A stretch of 64,000 nucleotides of DNA, from the NCBI GenBank assembly GCA_037903355.1, contig JBAJFE010000050.1, positions 372,001 to 436,000 of the forward strand, read 5' to 3'. Source of the stretch: Trichuris trichiura (lineage: Eukaryota; Nematoda; Enoplea; Trichinellida; Trichuridae). The notes under the pieces were generated by a model that was given only the letters and a program-made list of their open reading frames with translations, had not been told where the DNA came from and did not search any database. The position numbers and the translations under genes are program-made. Below, piece by piece: positions 46,614-59,400 of this stretch. Position 1 is the stretch's first letter, and each line of letters starts with the position of its first letter.

Positions 46614-48689
46614 CTACATTCCGGCGTTTTCCACGGATAGTTTGAGCACTCGGAAATAAAAGAGAATATACATCTTCTAAAATGGAAAAAGGAACAAGCA
46701 AAATTCATCAAACAATCACTTCTCATTACCTGTCCCATCAAAAACAAGTTAACAATGTCTTTTAGGGAGAAATATTCGGGCAACAGTTGGTAAGCAAAAG
46801 CAAACTCAATCTAAAAATATCCAACCTAAATATTGACAACTATTTCGTGATGTCATCAGTACGTACATCATAAGGCGATCGGATATTGTATTTAATGAGG
46901 ATAAGTTTTTTGAAGGAGCTTAGCTTCGCCTTCGCGTATGTCATAAAATAGCACGAGCTGGGATTCTAAAAATAATAAACCTCTGAGACAAAGTTTTAAA
47001 AAAAAGAACTATACCGACCGAGAGGTTTAATTCTTTAACAACAATGTCCACTGGTACAGATCCGTAAGGTTCTTGCATCCTGTAAAATGGAAGCGTATGG
47101 AATATATTAAATGTAACTGACAACCGCTTACTGATCACTGAAATAACCGTTTGGAATGGGGAATTGAAATCCTACGGATATCGGATCATCATCTGTGCAC
47201 AGCTCATACGGCATACTGTAAAGAGAATCAATCCAAGTTGTGCTCAAACTATTACACAATAAACTTTTCATCGTCACAGGAGCCTAATGTCAAAAATTAA
47301 GATTAAATAGTTTTTCCACTTAGTTTTAAAAACAATTATTACGTATTAAAACAGAACATGCCTGCCACCAATTGTGAATCAGATATCCGACTACTTTACC
47401 TTCCATTTCCGTTTCTACAAATTAGATTTAAACAAGCAAGTAGCCGCACTTACGGTAGAGGTAAAGGCATGATAGAGTGAGCAGGTTCAACTTCAGCCGG
47501 GAGAGCGTAATTATGGAATGAATTCAACTTTTCATATTCCAAAGCATTCTCATCTGCCTCACTATTTCCGAAAGCCAACGAATTCTCGTTGTTACAACCC
47601 ACATCAGGAGGGAACAACTGAGGTGGCTTGTCTTCAATATTAAGAGCTTGTCTTGTTGAACCCGTATTTGGACTTTCCGAATTGGCGGCTTCGTATACAC
47701 GACGCTCGCGTTCTTCTAATTCTTCAATCAACTGCACTCTGTGCACATCCTCCTCGGCAAGCCATATGCAACTTCTGAATAATACGAAAAACTACAATTC
47801 GTTTGGCTAATTTCTGTTTGGGAAGCCCAACCTCCACGAATGGCCTTGCCATTTTGCTAGATATTCCGTCTTTCCCTGAAAGCATAAGATGGCATTAAAT
47901 CATACGGACCCATAAATAAAAAAAGATATTAATAACGTCCTGCATAAGTGATAATGATCATCCAACAACCTGACCTCAGTGCATTAGTTGTACGCTATCG
48001 AATATCGTTATCTATTAATGACGGAAGCAAGTGTGATCTAAAGCTCCCTTATATTGATTTCGCAACTTCAAAAACGATAAACTATGAACCCGCTACAAAA
48101 TATGCCCTAAATTCAAGTTAGCTCAAAACTGCAGCGCGGGAAAATTGCTAATAAACCCAATTGGAAGATGGCGAGCAGAAAAGCGAAACTGTCAACCGAG
48201 AACCGACTGGTAGCCAATTTGAAGCAAAGCTTTTAGCGGGAAACGAAGAAAGCAAACAATCGCCGCCTAAAAGACGAAAGGTACTATGCTCAGTTAGCGA
48301 AGGTGAGAAAGAAATTTGAAAGAATTAGAATAAAAACAAAAAGCAAACGAAAAAGGTTCTAAATGGACAAATTGCATTAGAAAAGCAACTATTTTCAAGT
48401 ACGATCGTCGTTTGGTTAAAACAATCCACGAAACTGCTTCAAATCGGAAATTAGCTTCCAAGAAAAGCAAAACGCAAAACTAAAAGCACTGCAGACTCTT
48501 GACACTTGCTATAGTCGACTGATGAGCAGCGGAAAAAATAAGATATAATATCTGGATAAAAAATACGTCTAATGCGAGCGAATGAATATGGGAAGCGTAA
48601 AAACAAATTAAAAATTTAAGAACCTGTCGCACTCGCTTGAGAAGCAAACGCTCAATTTTCATGATCGTACCGCCTCGTTTTGTAGACAT
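46614..48689 (-). CDS. Chimeric Polycomb protein: CBX-type chromodomain joined to PCGF-type RAWUL, no RING
   Basis: Exons: 48689-48624, 47875-47832, 47774-47454, 47215-47132, 47079-47019, 46965-46867, 46810-46730, 46676-46614. They total 819 bases, a clean 272 residues. Exons 1-3 give a chromodomain: IMKIERLLLKRVRQ, GKTEYLAKWQGHSW, CIWLAEEDVHRVQLIEEL. A linker of about 80 residues follows. Exons 4-8 give a RAWUL region aligned exon by exon with the two PCGF genes: DPISVGFQFPIPNGYF, VPVDIVVKEL, CYFMTYAKAKLSSFKKLIL, EYFSLKDIVNLF, MYILFYF. There is no RING. The aromatic cage is degenerate: of the three aromatic positions only one W remains, the others being M and H, and TWEP is IWLA. Exon 5 is best ended at a non-standard GTCGGT donor, which restores phase and the 61-nt length of its homologues. 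Probably a nuclear PRC1-type factor; expression unproven. Confidence 0.75.
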
Positions 48690-50611
48690 TTTGGCTCCGC
48701 GTTAAAACAAGCAAAAGTTCAACAGGCTCACAAAGAAAACAGTACGCGTCGTACATGACAATCGTAAAATTACTGTATTTTTAGTTATGCCATTTTTGCT
48801 AACAGTAGTAACACTTTCCGCGGTTGAGATTTCACGCATTCACTGCGCAAACCGTTAAGGAGCAAAATGTTAAAAAACTGTTCAGCTGTGGCGGCAGTTT
48901 GTTTGGCTAAATACGTTCAAAAAAGGCGTTGTATGCTCATAGCTTAATCATTGCGCAGCGCAGTCAGCAAAAGCACGTAGGTTGTATTGTAACTGGCAAA
49001 GAAGCAGGATGAGTAACTAATGCAGCAAAATCAGTCAGGTCAAAAAATGACGTATCTAGAACAACGCGATGCGGAAAAGCTGCTACAGCTGCAAGCAATG
49101 ACATCAAAGCGCGGCATAACAATTGGAAAATTAGAAAATATTGAAAAAATAAATGCTAAACAAGCGCGCGTACGATTCATCACTTCGAAGCTCTAAACGT
49201 AGTCGCTTTTTGCGAGCGATGATCACGCAAGCAGAAACCGAATGTCATGCGGACAAGATTGGAAGAACGAAAATACTTTGCGGACAAAAAGGGAATATGG
49301 CGTTACGTGGACCGATACCGTATAAAAACACGCCATAACGATATCGAGACGAAAAAAAATTAAAGTCGTATAATTTTTCTTTGCGTTTATTTTGCTTACT
49401 CCATCGCAGCTTCTGTTAATTTCGTTGCAGTATTCTTAACCTTGTTCTTTATATTTTCGTTATTCAACTTTTATCATTGTTTTACCCTTATTTTTTTATT
49501 TATTAAATTTTTTTTCATTTCGGCATTATCAATATTACGTTGAGTCACTTTTTAAACTTCCTTTTACTAATTTTGGGTCCAATCGATTGGGGGCGAGAAT
49601 ACTATACGTAGAACTAAAATCATGTTCAGTTAGACCTAGTAAACTTGGACAGCCAAAGCTCAAGCTTAGTGTTGGAGACACCCTGTGTACTCATCCAACG
49701 TAATAAAACAGAACGATGTAGAAATCTTTACTCGTCTTCGCAAACCGGACACGTAAGTAGCACACACCGACACTTCCTCTCCAGACTACCGTAGACTAAA
49801 AACGGTCATCAGGTTGGTGCGGAGACATAGAGGCCACTGGGCCGGGAACTGGTTCGCAACACTTAGATTCAAATTCTGTTGGTTCCAGTAACCGCAAACG
49901 GTATAAGAGCAAAAATAAGCAGCGTTTTGTTTAAGCTGCGGCGATAAATCCGACTATTTGTACTTGATTTTACTTCTGTCTCCAGTACCCATTATGTTTT
50001 TTCACTTTTTTTATCATCTTTTCTACATTATCCATTCCCTTTTTCTTATCTTAATGTTATTTTCATTCCTATTTACTTCAGTGCAGCTTATAGGCGGTGT
50101 AAACTCACTTTTTAAATTACAGCTAGTGTCTTCCACTTAAGCCGTTTGTCTGTCGTAACAGCAACTTTCTTTGTATATTTATTTGGTGCCAGTAACGGGC
50201 GGCTATTTGCTCCGGACGTTCTGCCCAACAAAAATGACTGAAAAAACCGGCCAACTTAATTTAATGAAAAATGCCCGAAAATCTGTTACAAAAATTAAGA
50301 TTAAATATTCAAAGGCAAAAAATGTCCACGTTATGCGAACTTAATGAACTGACGAGTAATATGCAGGCTTCCTCAGACCACGCGGGATGGAATTTCATTG
50401 ATCATTTCTTCTGATTCTTCGATTCCATTGCTTTTTTCTGGAACAAATAACATACGTATACATGTGTCTTACATATGCAGGGAAAGAGGGAGAGTGGTAG
50501 CAAATTTTAGGCTAAGTGCAGCCGCCAATGCATACTACTGCAACTGAAAACTAAACAAAAGTGAACAACGTACGAAATGGCCTAAATAAGCACTTGAATA
50601 TCCATAACAAA
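48690..50611. other. Spacer between chimera start and end of PCGF-B
   Basis: Contains A-rich, lysine-coding-like stretches (49.0-49.35 kb) and T-rich stretches (49.38-49.55 and 49.97-50.06 kb). A block at about 49855-49990 is similar to one at about 59570-59770. No supported gene. Confidence 0.35.
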
Positions 50612-53600
50612 CTAACGTGGGATCATAAAGAAGCGCCTGTTCCTTGCTTTCACTTGAGGCTTCAGTTTTGGCATCGCAACCCTCAGACGAATAGGACTGG
50701 CAACTTGAAAATAAAAATGAAGATATTTCTTCTAAAAATCAGAAAAAAAATGAACGAAAACTGAGCTGCAACAAAGTTCCATTCCTTACCACTCCTCCTA
50801 AGAAAATGTGAAGTATATCGCTCAAAGAGTAATCGTCGCCCAAAATTTCTCCACCGTAAACAATTTCAATCTGTAAGCAGCGAGGCTGAAGTGAAAGTCA
50901 AATCGCGCAAAAGTTAGCGCCTACGTCACTGGGAGGAAATAGTAAGTATTTTGTCATCAAAAGTTTTTTCAGAGTGCCCACTCGTGTCCTTGCGGGAGTT
51001 ACGAAATAACATTTCGCAGAATTAACCTGCAAAACATGGCAGTGCTCATCTCGCGGCGGGAACTTTTTTATTTACGCTACCTTTCCATTAAATGATCTTG
51101 ACAATGTTTCCACTCTGACGTCATGCGCTTTCATGCAACCTCTAACAGTTTAAGATATTTCAGCGATTCCTTCAATAGAGTGGGCATAGTCAGCACTTAC
51201 CCATTTTTGAAGTATTCTTTCGGAATTGGAAATTCAAAACCAATTGATATGGGATCATTCGGAGCACAGAGTTTTGGGATAAGCCCAAAATACTTATCCT
51301 TTAACGGTAATAGCTTTTTATTTTCGTTTGTAATTTCTTTTTCTCCCACAATATGTTCCAGCGATTTTTTGCTAACGGTTAACCTGTGCAATTCCTCATA
51401 CAGGTTTTCACGATCCCTTAATTCAGCTGAAATCAAAGAACGACATATTTTTGTAGAAAATGCAGTAGTTAAAGAAAAATGGGACCTTTTCTTCTAGCCG
51501 CCCCACCATATGAAAAATGCAGGTTCCTTTCTGGCAAGCACGCCTTTAACTTGTTCTGTCCTTACTAGAAAGCATGCCAGTCACTCTTCTTTACTCTTAC
51601 CCAAATCTAAGCCAAGACATAAGCTTTATGTTTAGGTTTAGGCTTGGGTAAGAGCAGCACAGGATGGCCGGCAAACTTACAGTAGGGCAGAGGGCCTAGG
51701 AGACCAGATCCGAAAAACGTTTAACTCGAATTGTACGGAAGTGCACGCATTTCGTCCGAAGTTTATTGGTAATAAGCTTACTAGGATTTTAGAGCTCAAA
51801 AGCCACTACAAACTTGCACTATAACCACTGCAAATAATGGCGCTGAGTTAAAGCATGCTGAAAAATGGAACATTCAATCTAGAATCCCTATATTCAAAAT
51901 ACGCTTGCGAAAATGAGCAGGAAAAAATAAGAAGTTACGCAACTCACCCGTTAGTAAACCGGGAACAAGCCTGTATGACAGTGACTGTAACATCTCGTCA
52001 TTTCTGAAGTGAAAAATAGATTAACATAAACAGTTCATAGACGCTTAGTTCCATTTGCAGTTCGATATATTCAATTTGAACAATGACAGAAAATGAAAAG
52101 TTCGCTACATAATTTGCTGGCTAAGTTGCGTTTATCCACTCAAAGCACCCGTGACCTTCTGATAATAACAACAGGCTCAGAAGTTAGGCGCACAAACAAA
52201 AGCATGAAAAAAGTAAAAAATCTGCGCAAGTAAAAATTAATAGCAACAAAAAGGCTTTTATTTTGTCATTTTTAAATCACTAGCCACTTAACCGCCGCAA
52301 TCTACAGTCTGCTGCTTATGATGCTCATGTTCAATAACCACTTAGCGCGCGCTTAAAACGAAACTATCGATCTTTTGGGACACAAGCCTAAGGCTAGGCA
52401 TAAGCGAGGGCAGAATATGATTCCTTGAATGTTTTTTCTCCATGTCCTTGTCTAACTTTTGCCTAAGCGTAGGCTTCTGCGTTATAGCAGGCTGAAGGTT
52501 GGCCAAAGAGTGAGGGCCAAGTGGAATTGGTAAATAATCAAGCACGAGCATGAGAAAAATTAAAAAAACAGGGTAGAGGATAAACGACTTAAAACCTGAA
52601 ATATTAGTACTACCTTACAAGTAAATCATAAAATGCACGTTCATGGAATTTTGTCTCAAACAGTCACAACTGCAACTTTGATTTTAAGCTGGGCATTCAA
52701 AATTTCTACGTTTGAAATCCCTGAAAATACTAAGTTAGCAAAATCATGGAGTGCGCATAAAAACTATTTACCGCTGTTCTCACAGCAATGACTTATAGAA
52801 AGTAAAGAAAAAAAGCAATTTTTTGCTGTAGGCTATAAAACGCTCACATAGGAGACGCTGAAGCAGTTTTCCGTACGTATTCTTGAAACAATTGTAGTCT
52901 AATGCCGGAAAAACTAACGACATCCCTGCAGAGCACTTTTCAAAGTATCAGTATTAAGAATCATACACGAAGGAGCAAAGCTACAAAAAGTAAACTGAAG
53001 CATCAAAAATGTAAATTACTTAAACAAAAAGAAGCCTAAGCAAATAATAACTAATAAGAAAAACTTAATCATCCTCCCGCGGCTGATGAACAAGTGCTCG
53101 TGACAGAAAAAATTAGCATTTTTGCAAACGCGTTAAATATTCCGCTAAATACTTGGCTACTCATACGTCTACACTAAATCCTACGAACATGAAAACACTG
53201 TATAGTTTTGTCATCTGCCAAAGCTGACAATATTACATTTACATTCTGTAGGGTTGTGATCAATACGACCTAATTTAACCAACAACTAATATGCTGTACC
53301 TGTTACTCATTATAAAAATAACAGTATGACAGAATGAAGCAGTACGAATTAATAATCGCAGTTTGAAAACTTACTTAATGCAGTTTTCCAATCTATTCCT
53401 ATTCACGAAGATTCCGCAAGCCGGGCACGTGTCATTGCTTTCGATGTACTCGAAAAAGCACGAGCGGCAAACTAAACATCAAGCATTAATATGCAATGCA
53501 ATAATGAGACAAGTCAGCATACTTGGACAGAACTACGGCGAAAGTAAATGCCGTTTCAACAGTTTAAAAATAACAGACAGACAATACTTTAGGTAATGGG

Positions 53601-54259
53601 TGCTAAGACTATTAGGTCAGCAAAGGCAGTCAAAATCCCGAATGATAAATACTACAAAACGTTTTTTTCTCAAGCTTCTTTCGCCATAGGATTGCCGTAG
53701 TTATAAAAGTTGCCTTTATCCATATAGTTATTTTTGATTACAAAGAAAAGCTGCTATTATCTTGCCTCCTTGATTCTTAACTAAAAGTAATACTATTTTC
53801 ATTATATGAACTGCTCAAAATTTTGTCTTTCGGGATTTTGACATAAACAATGAGATTAATATTAATACGGGTACGTCAATCCTTAGACCGCTGATGACGG
53901 GTCAAGTTCGGACCCGAAAGCTACGGACATTTTATTAAGAAAAGTTTATTAATAAAAGTTTATTCAACGGGACACAGAAAATCCGTACAAAAGAAGCCAA
54001 AATGAAATTAATACTGTACATATACCTACGCTAAGAAAAAGCCAACTTAGAAAAGCTTAAAACAGAAACACATTGCGACCCTGCAGGCTACAGTTGTTCA
54101 TGAGCAAGTCAATTACTATCCTTAAAAACAAAACTTACAAGAATGATTGCAATCGAGCAGTGATATGGCGTCGACCAAAAATCCTTTGCATATTGGGCAG
54201 GACAAAGACGGAACTATTCTTTTAAGCGGTATTGCTTTTGACACTTTTCCAAGGCACAT
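50612..54259 (-). CDS. PCGF-type Polycomb group RING finger protein (paralogue B)
   Basis: Exons: 54259-54139, 53471-53375, 52003-51948, 51426-51201, 51141-51081, 51026-50925, 50870-50790, 50731-50612, in phase, 287 residues. The RING is complete: CPIC, CNHSFC, CRSC, CPAC. Then a hinge (SYRLVPGLL), a helix-rich stretch (exon 4) and a RAWUL domain (VGTLKKLLMTKYLL, IEIVYGGEILGDDYSLSDI, YLHFYF), ending in a basic tail (KARNRRFFMIPR). Seven consecutive exons (121, 97, 56, 226, 61, 102, 81) are the same length as in paralogue A. The ATG sits one base after TTACTTTCAG, so the message is likely trans-spliced. Introns are longer than in paralogue A and hold MITE-like copies. Role as for paralogue A; the two may be alternative PRC1 subunits. 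Confidence 0.87.
51496..51690. repeat. Palindromic MITE-like element, copy 5
   Basis: Lies in intron 3 of PCGF-B. Begins GCCGCCCCACCATATG, then AAAAATGCAGGTTCC; the centre is CCCAAATCTAAGCC and GGTTTAGGCTTGGG; it ends GATGGCCGGC and TTACAGTAGGGCAG. A further, more diverged piece with the CCTAAGGCTAGG motif is at about 52385-52480 in the same intron. Confidence 0.6.
53888..53926 (+). ncRNA. Hammerhead-like ribozyme motif (solo)
   Basis: CCG, CTGATGA, CGGGTC/GACCCG stem II with loop AAGTTCG, GAAA, GCTA, CGG. Same layout as the four others in the window, but with A rather than C before the predicted cleavage point (both allowed in hammerheads). It lies antisense to PCGF-B, in its first intron. 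Confidence 0.6.
53888..53990 (+). mobile_element. Solo Penelope-like terminal fragment
   Basis: A hammerhead-like motif is followed by CGGAC and an AAGTTTATT-rich stretch, then CAACGGGACACAGAAAATCCGTA, which matches the outer end of the element at 12455-14109 (CAACGGGACAGGAGATCCGTA). No coding part and no second end, so it is a truncated insert in intron 1 of PCGF-B. Confidence 0.6.
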
Positions 54260-56308
54260 GCTGAAAGTAAACTTAACTTCGATAGGCTCAACAGGCGCTC
54301 TTTATTCAACTTTAACGCACTGCACTTTTTTTTACGTCAATGGCGGGCTCAAAGATAACTGCAGCAGCTCTTAAAAGAAGCTGTATATTCCTTATAAGGA
54401 CAAGACCTTTCAACGGGCATTCAATTTGCAGTAAAATAAGCTTGAAATGCAAAATGTGCATAAAGCAGGGTGCCAAATATCGTTGGGGCCTACTAGAATT
54501 CATTATTGCATAAACGTGCTTTGAAAACAACTTGATGCAGCGAACAAGCGGCTTATGATTTCGCAGTTTCATACGTTTTCTAACATTATTTTTAATGACT
54601 CATATTTAAAGTTGTTTGTACTTGTAGGAAAACTGAACCGTCAGAAGGGCAAACAAAGCAAAATAACAGAAACATACTGTTTAGCATCCATGACTCGACA
54701 GCTTTGACAGTAGTGCGCAGTTACACTGAATGGTTGCAACGTTACTAACGTTCACCAACTTCATAGAATATTCAATTAAGAGGAAACGTGAATCATTTTT
54801 ACTAAAGAGGGGGCGTGTTTCAAAAGACAGGATGTCTTTTAACAGGCTTAGGTTGTTTATACATTCTTGGGTCCCGTGCGCTCCCTCATACTGCTGACGA
54901 CGGAACAAGAGCAATTCTGAAACGTACGGTATCAAAAGTGTTTTGTATTTTCTCTAACAATTTTGCTCATCCATTCGTTGGTAGGGCACTTTGAAGTTTA
55001 CTTACAGATACATCAAACAGGCCAAACCCGTGAATCAGAAGATCAACTATGAAAGAGGGGGCGTAGCGATAAGCCATTAAACCATCACACGCATGGTATC
55101 AGTCTCCCTGAATATTACTGAAAAAACGTGTAGTTCAGTGCAGTTTATTTTTGCAAGTTAAGCGACTTCCCGCCGTCAGCTTTTTAGCAATGATGATTCA
55201 CGAAAAAGTCGACTGCTCATTGAATAGTCAATAAAAAAGCGCTGCGTTAAGCCAAGAAAGTGAACTGAACACACTTTTCTGTTACCGTATTAGCTATAAT
55301 ACGGTAAGAACTTCGATTAGCCAAATAAGGAAGCAATACTCTGATAGAATGAACGAACGATGTTCAAGTTATACAACTCATTCAATTTTAGCCGTTATGT
55401 TTTGCTCTGGTCAGCCGAGATTCAAGCCTTAATCTCAAACCTACGGCTTAGCCTACTGGAGATGATTGACGGAGTGAATTTGAGGATATCGTTAACGACA
55501 AGCCATTTTTCTACTGTATTTAAAAAGAAGTTATTAAGAATAAGAATTTCCAGTTTTTCTTTTTTTTTCTTTCTTCGCAACAGCTTTTTATAAACTTTAT
55601 AACGGCTAACGTTTATACCAACAAACTTTATTTGACGATACGGGCTAAACTGTAAAAAAAAAGCTTTTTAAAATAAGAAATTTTATTATACATGATACTC
55701 AGGTTAGCATGAGTTCAAGAGACTAGATTACTGTATGGCCTTTCTCTAGTTTTTATTTGTAATTGCTGCGTATACCTACTGGAAGCTTTTGGTACTTTTT
55801 AAGCCACACTGTCAGCGAAATGAAGAAAAAATGCTAAGGGGGAATGTCAACAAGAATCGGACTGTAGGATATCCGCAACCCTCAAATTCCTCCACTTCAG
55901 ATGAAGCTTGTACGCGCCTAGGAGCTCACAGTAGTCATCAGCTGCTTGGAAGCGTACCGGTGTGTATTTAGAAGAAAATGCGCGCTGCTGTTATCTGTAT
56001 TCAAAAGGTTGAGGCGGCAAGCTATCAGCAAAGCGGCGTCGGCAGCTCTACTAACAGAATTTTCCAAAATCAACACTTTACGACAGGACAACGCTTGCGC
56101 TAAGCAGTGGTGCTATTTCAAGTGCTCAACAGCTTTTGAAATGACGGCCGTGGAGACATGAGAAAAAGTTACATCTCATTATGGCGGCGCCATGAAGGCA
56201 ATTGTTTTCATAAGCGTTCCAACGGACGGACAAAAAAGCTAACATCGCATTAGCAGGTTGTGATAGCTTAAATGACAGTGTGTATTTTCTTGAATGCATT
56301 CAGCTAAC

Positions 56309-56412
56309 CTTTCCCGCCTTCACGTAAGCATAAGCTAAAATATAAGCGTTTTTTTTAGTCTTAGGCTTAGGTAAAGGCAGAAGAAGACGACTGATAAACT
56401 TATAGTGTAATG
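56309..56412. repeat. MITE-like element, copy 6 (partial)
   Basis: Central hairpin only: CACGTAAGCATAAGC and GTCTTAGGCTTAGGTAAAGGCAG, then a diverged right side. Both outer ends are unclear. Confidence 0.45.
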
Positions 56413-59400
56413 TTGAGGCTTGCTTAAGATGTCAACGTGAACAGTGAGACTGTGTTAGGTTTCAAATGCATGAACGCGCATTGCCTCAATGTCCAGCGAA
56501 CTGAATGCGTGAAATATGAGAGTAAGCTGCCCCATTGCCGATCAGAGTGTTTAACTGTTAAGGTATAAGGCCAGGAAGGTGATGTGCTTCCGTTAATGAA
56601 AACAAATGAACAAAATGCAAAACGGTCCGGCTGAACGGCTGCGCGCGTGATGGACAAGCACAACCATGAGTGGACGGCGACATCTGCTCAGTTTTTGTAC
56701 TATTTACGGCTGTAAAGCTTGTGTCAATCGAACAATGAATTCATGTCATTATTTGTAGGCGCGCGTTTTAAAAACATTGCCCTCGGCAGCGCTGTGCACC
56801 AGCAGTAGAAGCACGCATACGAATACAATGAAAAAGGTGCCAGCACGTTCAATGACGACGGCAGTTTACTCTGCAGCGACGAAGGCGACTACTTGCGTGC
56901 TCTCACTGTAACGCAGCTGTTTTGCTGCAGCGCGATACGATGAGCAAAGCAATGCAATACAAATGATTATACGGAAGTTGGATAAAGTGGTAAGACATCT
57001 ATGCGTCAGATGGATGAATTAGACTGAAGATACTTTCTTTTAAAAGTTGCTTCTTTTCTTTTTGTAAGAACGGCAAGAGAACAGACGGAAGAACTATGAG
57101 CAAGCTATAGGCAAAAATGGAATGAGGTCACATATTTTGTTCATCAGCTCAAGCTGTAAAATTGACAAAAGACGTTAAGTCAACTGATCACTGGTCGGCT
57201 GGTTACAGCACGACAAAGCGGGCAAGGTTGCTTGATTTATTAAGGACGACATCAGCTAGCTTATCATTGGACAAATTGCCCTTAGCGATCACGGTATTGG
57301 CAACCTGTACTAATCGCGATTCCAAACAAAGGCATTGGCTATATTTGACCCTGAACACTTGACATCATTAAGGATACTATCACCTGCCGCTCTTACTGTA
57401 TTGTAAATGAAATGGCTGCTTGCTGGCAAGATAGATATGACTAAAGCAGTGTTAGCATTGAAGCAAGTACAATAGCTTCATTCTATGACTTTTAGATTCA
57501 CCTTTAAATTCATGAAAACAATTAAAATTAAAGTTTTAAGTATTTGTAATGATAAAGCTTAAACTGGATGCTCATCACAAATCAGCAGAGCAATTCATTG
57601 AAGAATTCGCTAAAATTATTGAGGATGCCAAAGTAAGTTTATAGTGCTGACTATGTTGAAGGAAATCACCCTCGCAAGAAATGAGGACGTAAAGGATCAA
57701 ATGCAGCGCGCAGGCATAAGCGTAAATTTGATTAGCAGGCCGTTGTTATGGTAACAAGAAAAGATGAATAGCAGTGGACATAATTTTGAAATTCCGAAAT
57801 TCTCATAACAAACAAAGTTCATGTTGTGCTATTCGCCCGTAAATTTAACGTCATTAATTCAGCCATGTAACAGTAATATTTTTCACAAAGCTAAACGTCG
57901 TAGTTTTTAAAATGAATAAAAAACAATTTTGACAAAATCCGTTGTAAGCTAAGCAGATGGTCTTAAGTAAAACGTTTGAAAAGTCATCAGGCAATGCAAA
58001 AAATTGAATAGGCTGAAAATAAAAATTTTTCTTTCGCCCCTACCGCGCGCCAATAAGCATTAAAAGAGAGTACGAGCTTTTGTTAATGCGGTAAGCCCCC
58101 ATTTTTATAGTTTTGTTGGTTACTTGCTTTGTTTATCTATAAATACAGCTTATCCAGCAAGCAGTAAAATACTTGAGCTAAATGAGCTCAGAATTATGCT
58201 ATGAATTTAGTCAAAGTCGTCACTTACCACTTAGCTTAAAACAGCAGAGGCAATAAAGGATGGATTCCCTACGCAGCACTTGCAAATGCACAAATTCTAC
58301 ATTGTATACGCTTACAATAGAATTCATCCAATCAGGTTAGCGATTTTCAAGATTATGGTTCCTCAGCGTTGAGTATTTAATATTTTGAAATTCAATATTC
58401 TAAGCTTAAGAATTTTTAAGTCATTTTATGCTTCAGAATAAAAGTAAAGACTTTATTAAGCTTATTAAGCTTTTCCCTGCTTAAGGCCTTTGGTGAGCAA
58501 GAAGTTTATCAAAACAGATTTATAAGTTCTCGTAATGTAAATTTTATTGAGGAAATACAAGTGCAAATCAAAGCTTTCAGGTTGAACGATATCTTGAGAA
58601 GAGATCCAAAAACTCTTCTATTAGTATTTCTTCAACAGATTAATGCAAGAATACAAACCTGCATTGCGAAACATCTTGCTAATTCTAAGGCTTGCAAATA
58701 AGCTATATATAAACGTATGCTATAGATCAGAGCACTAATGGTTCGTATATATGGTATTTTATTTTTTGAGCTTTGCTATACTACAAAGCAGCTTTTTATG
58801 CTTAATGAAAAGGTTTTTCTCAGCTTTAAGCATATGACTGTATTTTGAAATTGTTAAAACAAGCTATGCTTAACATATCAAGCCCAACAGATTTTTATTT
58901 TTAGTATAGGCTGGTTCAGTTCAAATTTTAACCTTAAATTTATGCACATGCTTAAACGTATCCATTAGATGGCGTTATGCAAATATGAAAATAGTAAATG
59001 GCTACACTGCAAATTCTGCTGACTATTTCAGCGTTAAATGCATCACTTGCGCATCTTGACTTACAGTAACTTCAAGCTTTAAGTGAAATCATATCAAAAG
59101 CGTAGGATCCGCATGCATAGAAATCTGTCAGTGGACAAAAGTGGCTACAAAACTTCCTAATAAATATAAGACCGCCGAAAGTGAGGAACGTCACAGACAT
59201 TTTGATCTGATCATGATAAATACGCACGTGCTGTAAAAGGAAAATAAAAACAGGTGTCAAAGCACGAAACAAAGAACCCAGTAACTAAAACTGCTCTATA
59301 ATTCATTTTTTTATTGCAGAATTTATTTATAATTCCAATTTCCAAATATTTTGACAATTTAGTCATTGGATGAGAGGATCACCAGTTAGCAGAAAGTGAG

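Noticed and set aside
47225..47410. Extra exons in the chimera between exon 3 and exon 4 (open stretches near 47405-47340 and 47283-47216)
   Set aside because: Their phases do not fit exon 3; direct joining of 47454 to 47215 is in frame and gives an exact codon total.
51123..51497. 124-codon plus-strand open frame
   Set aside because: Antisense to exons 4-5 of PCGF-B.
53363..53596. 77-codon plus-strand open frame
   Set aside because: Antisense to RING exon 2 of PCGF-B, whose minus-strand reading has all the zinc ligands and correct phases.
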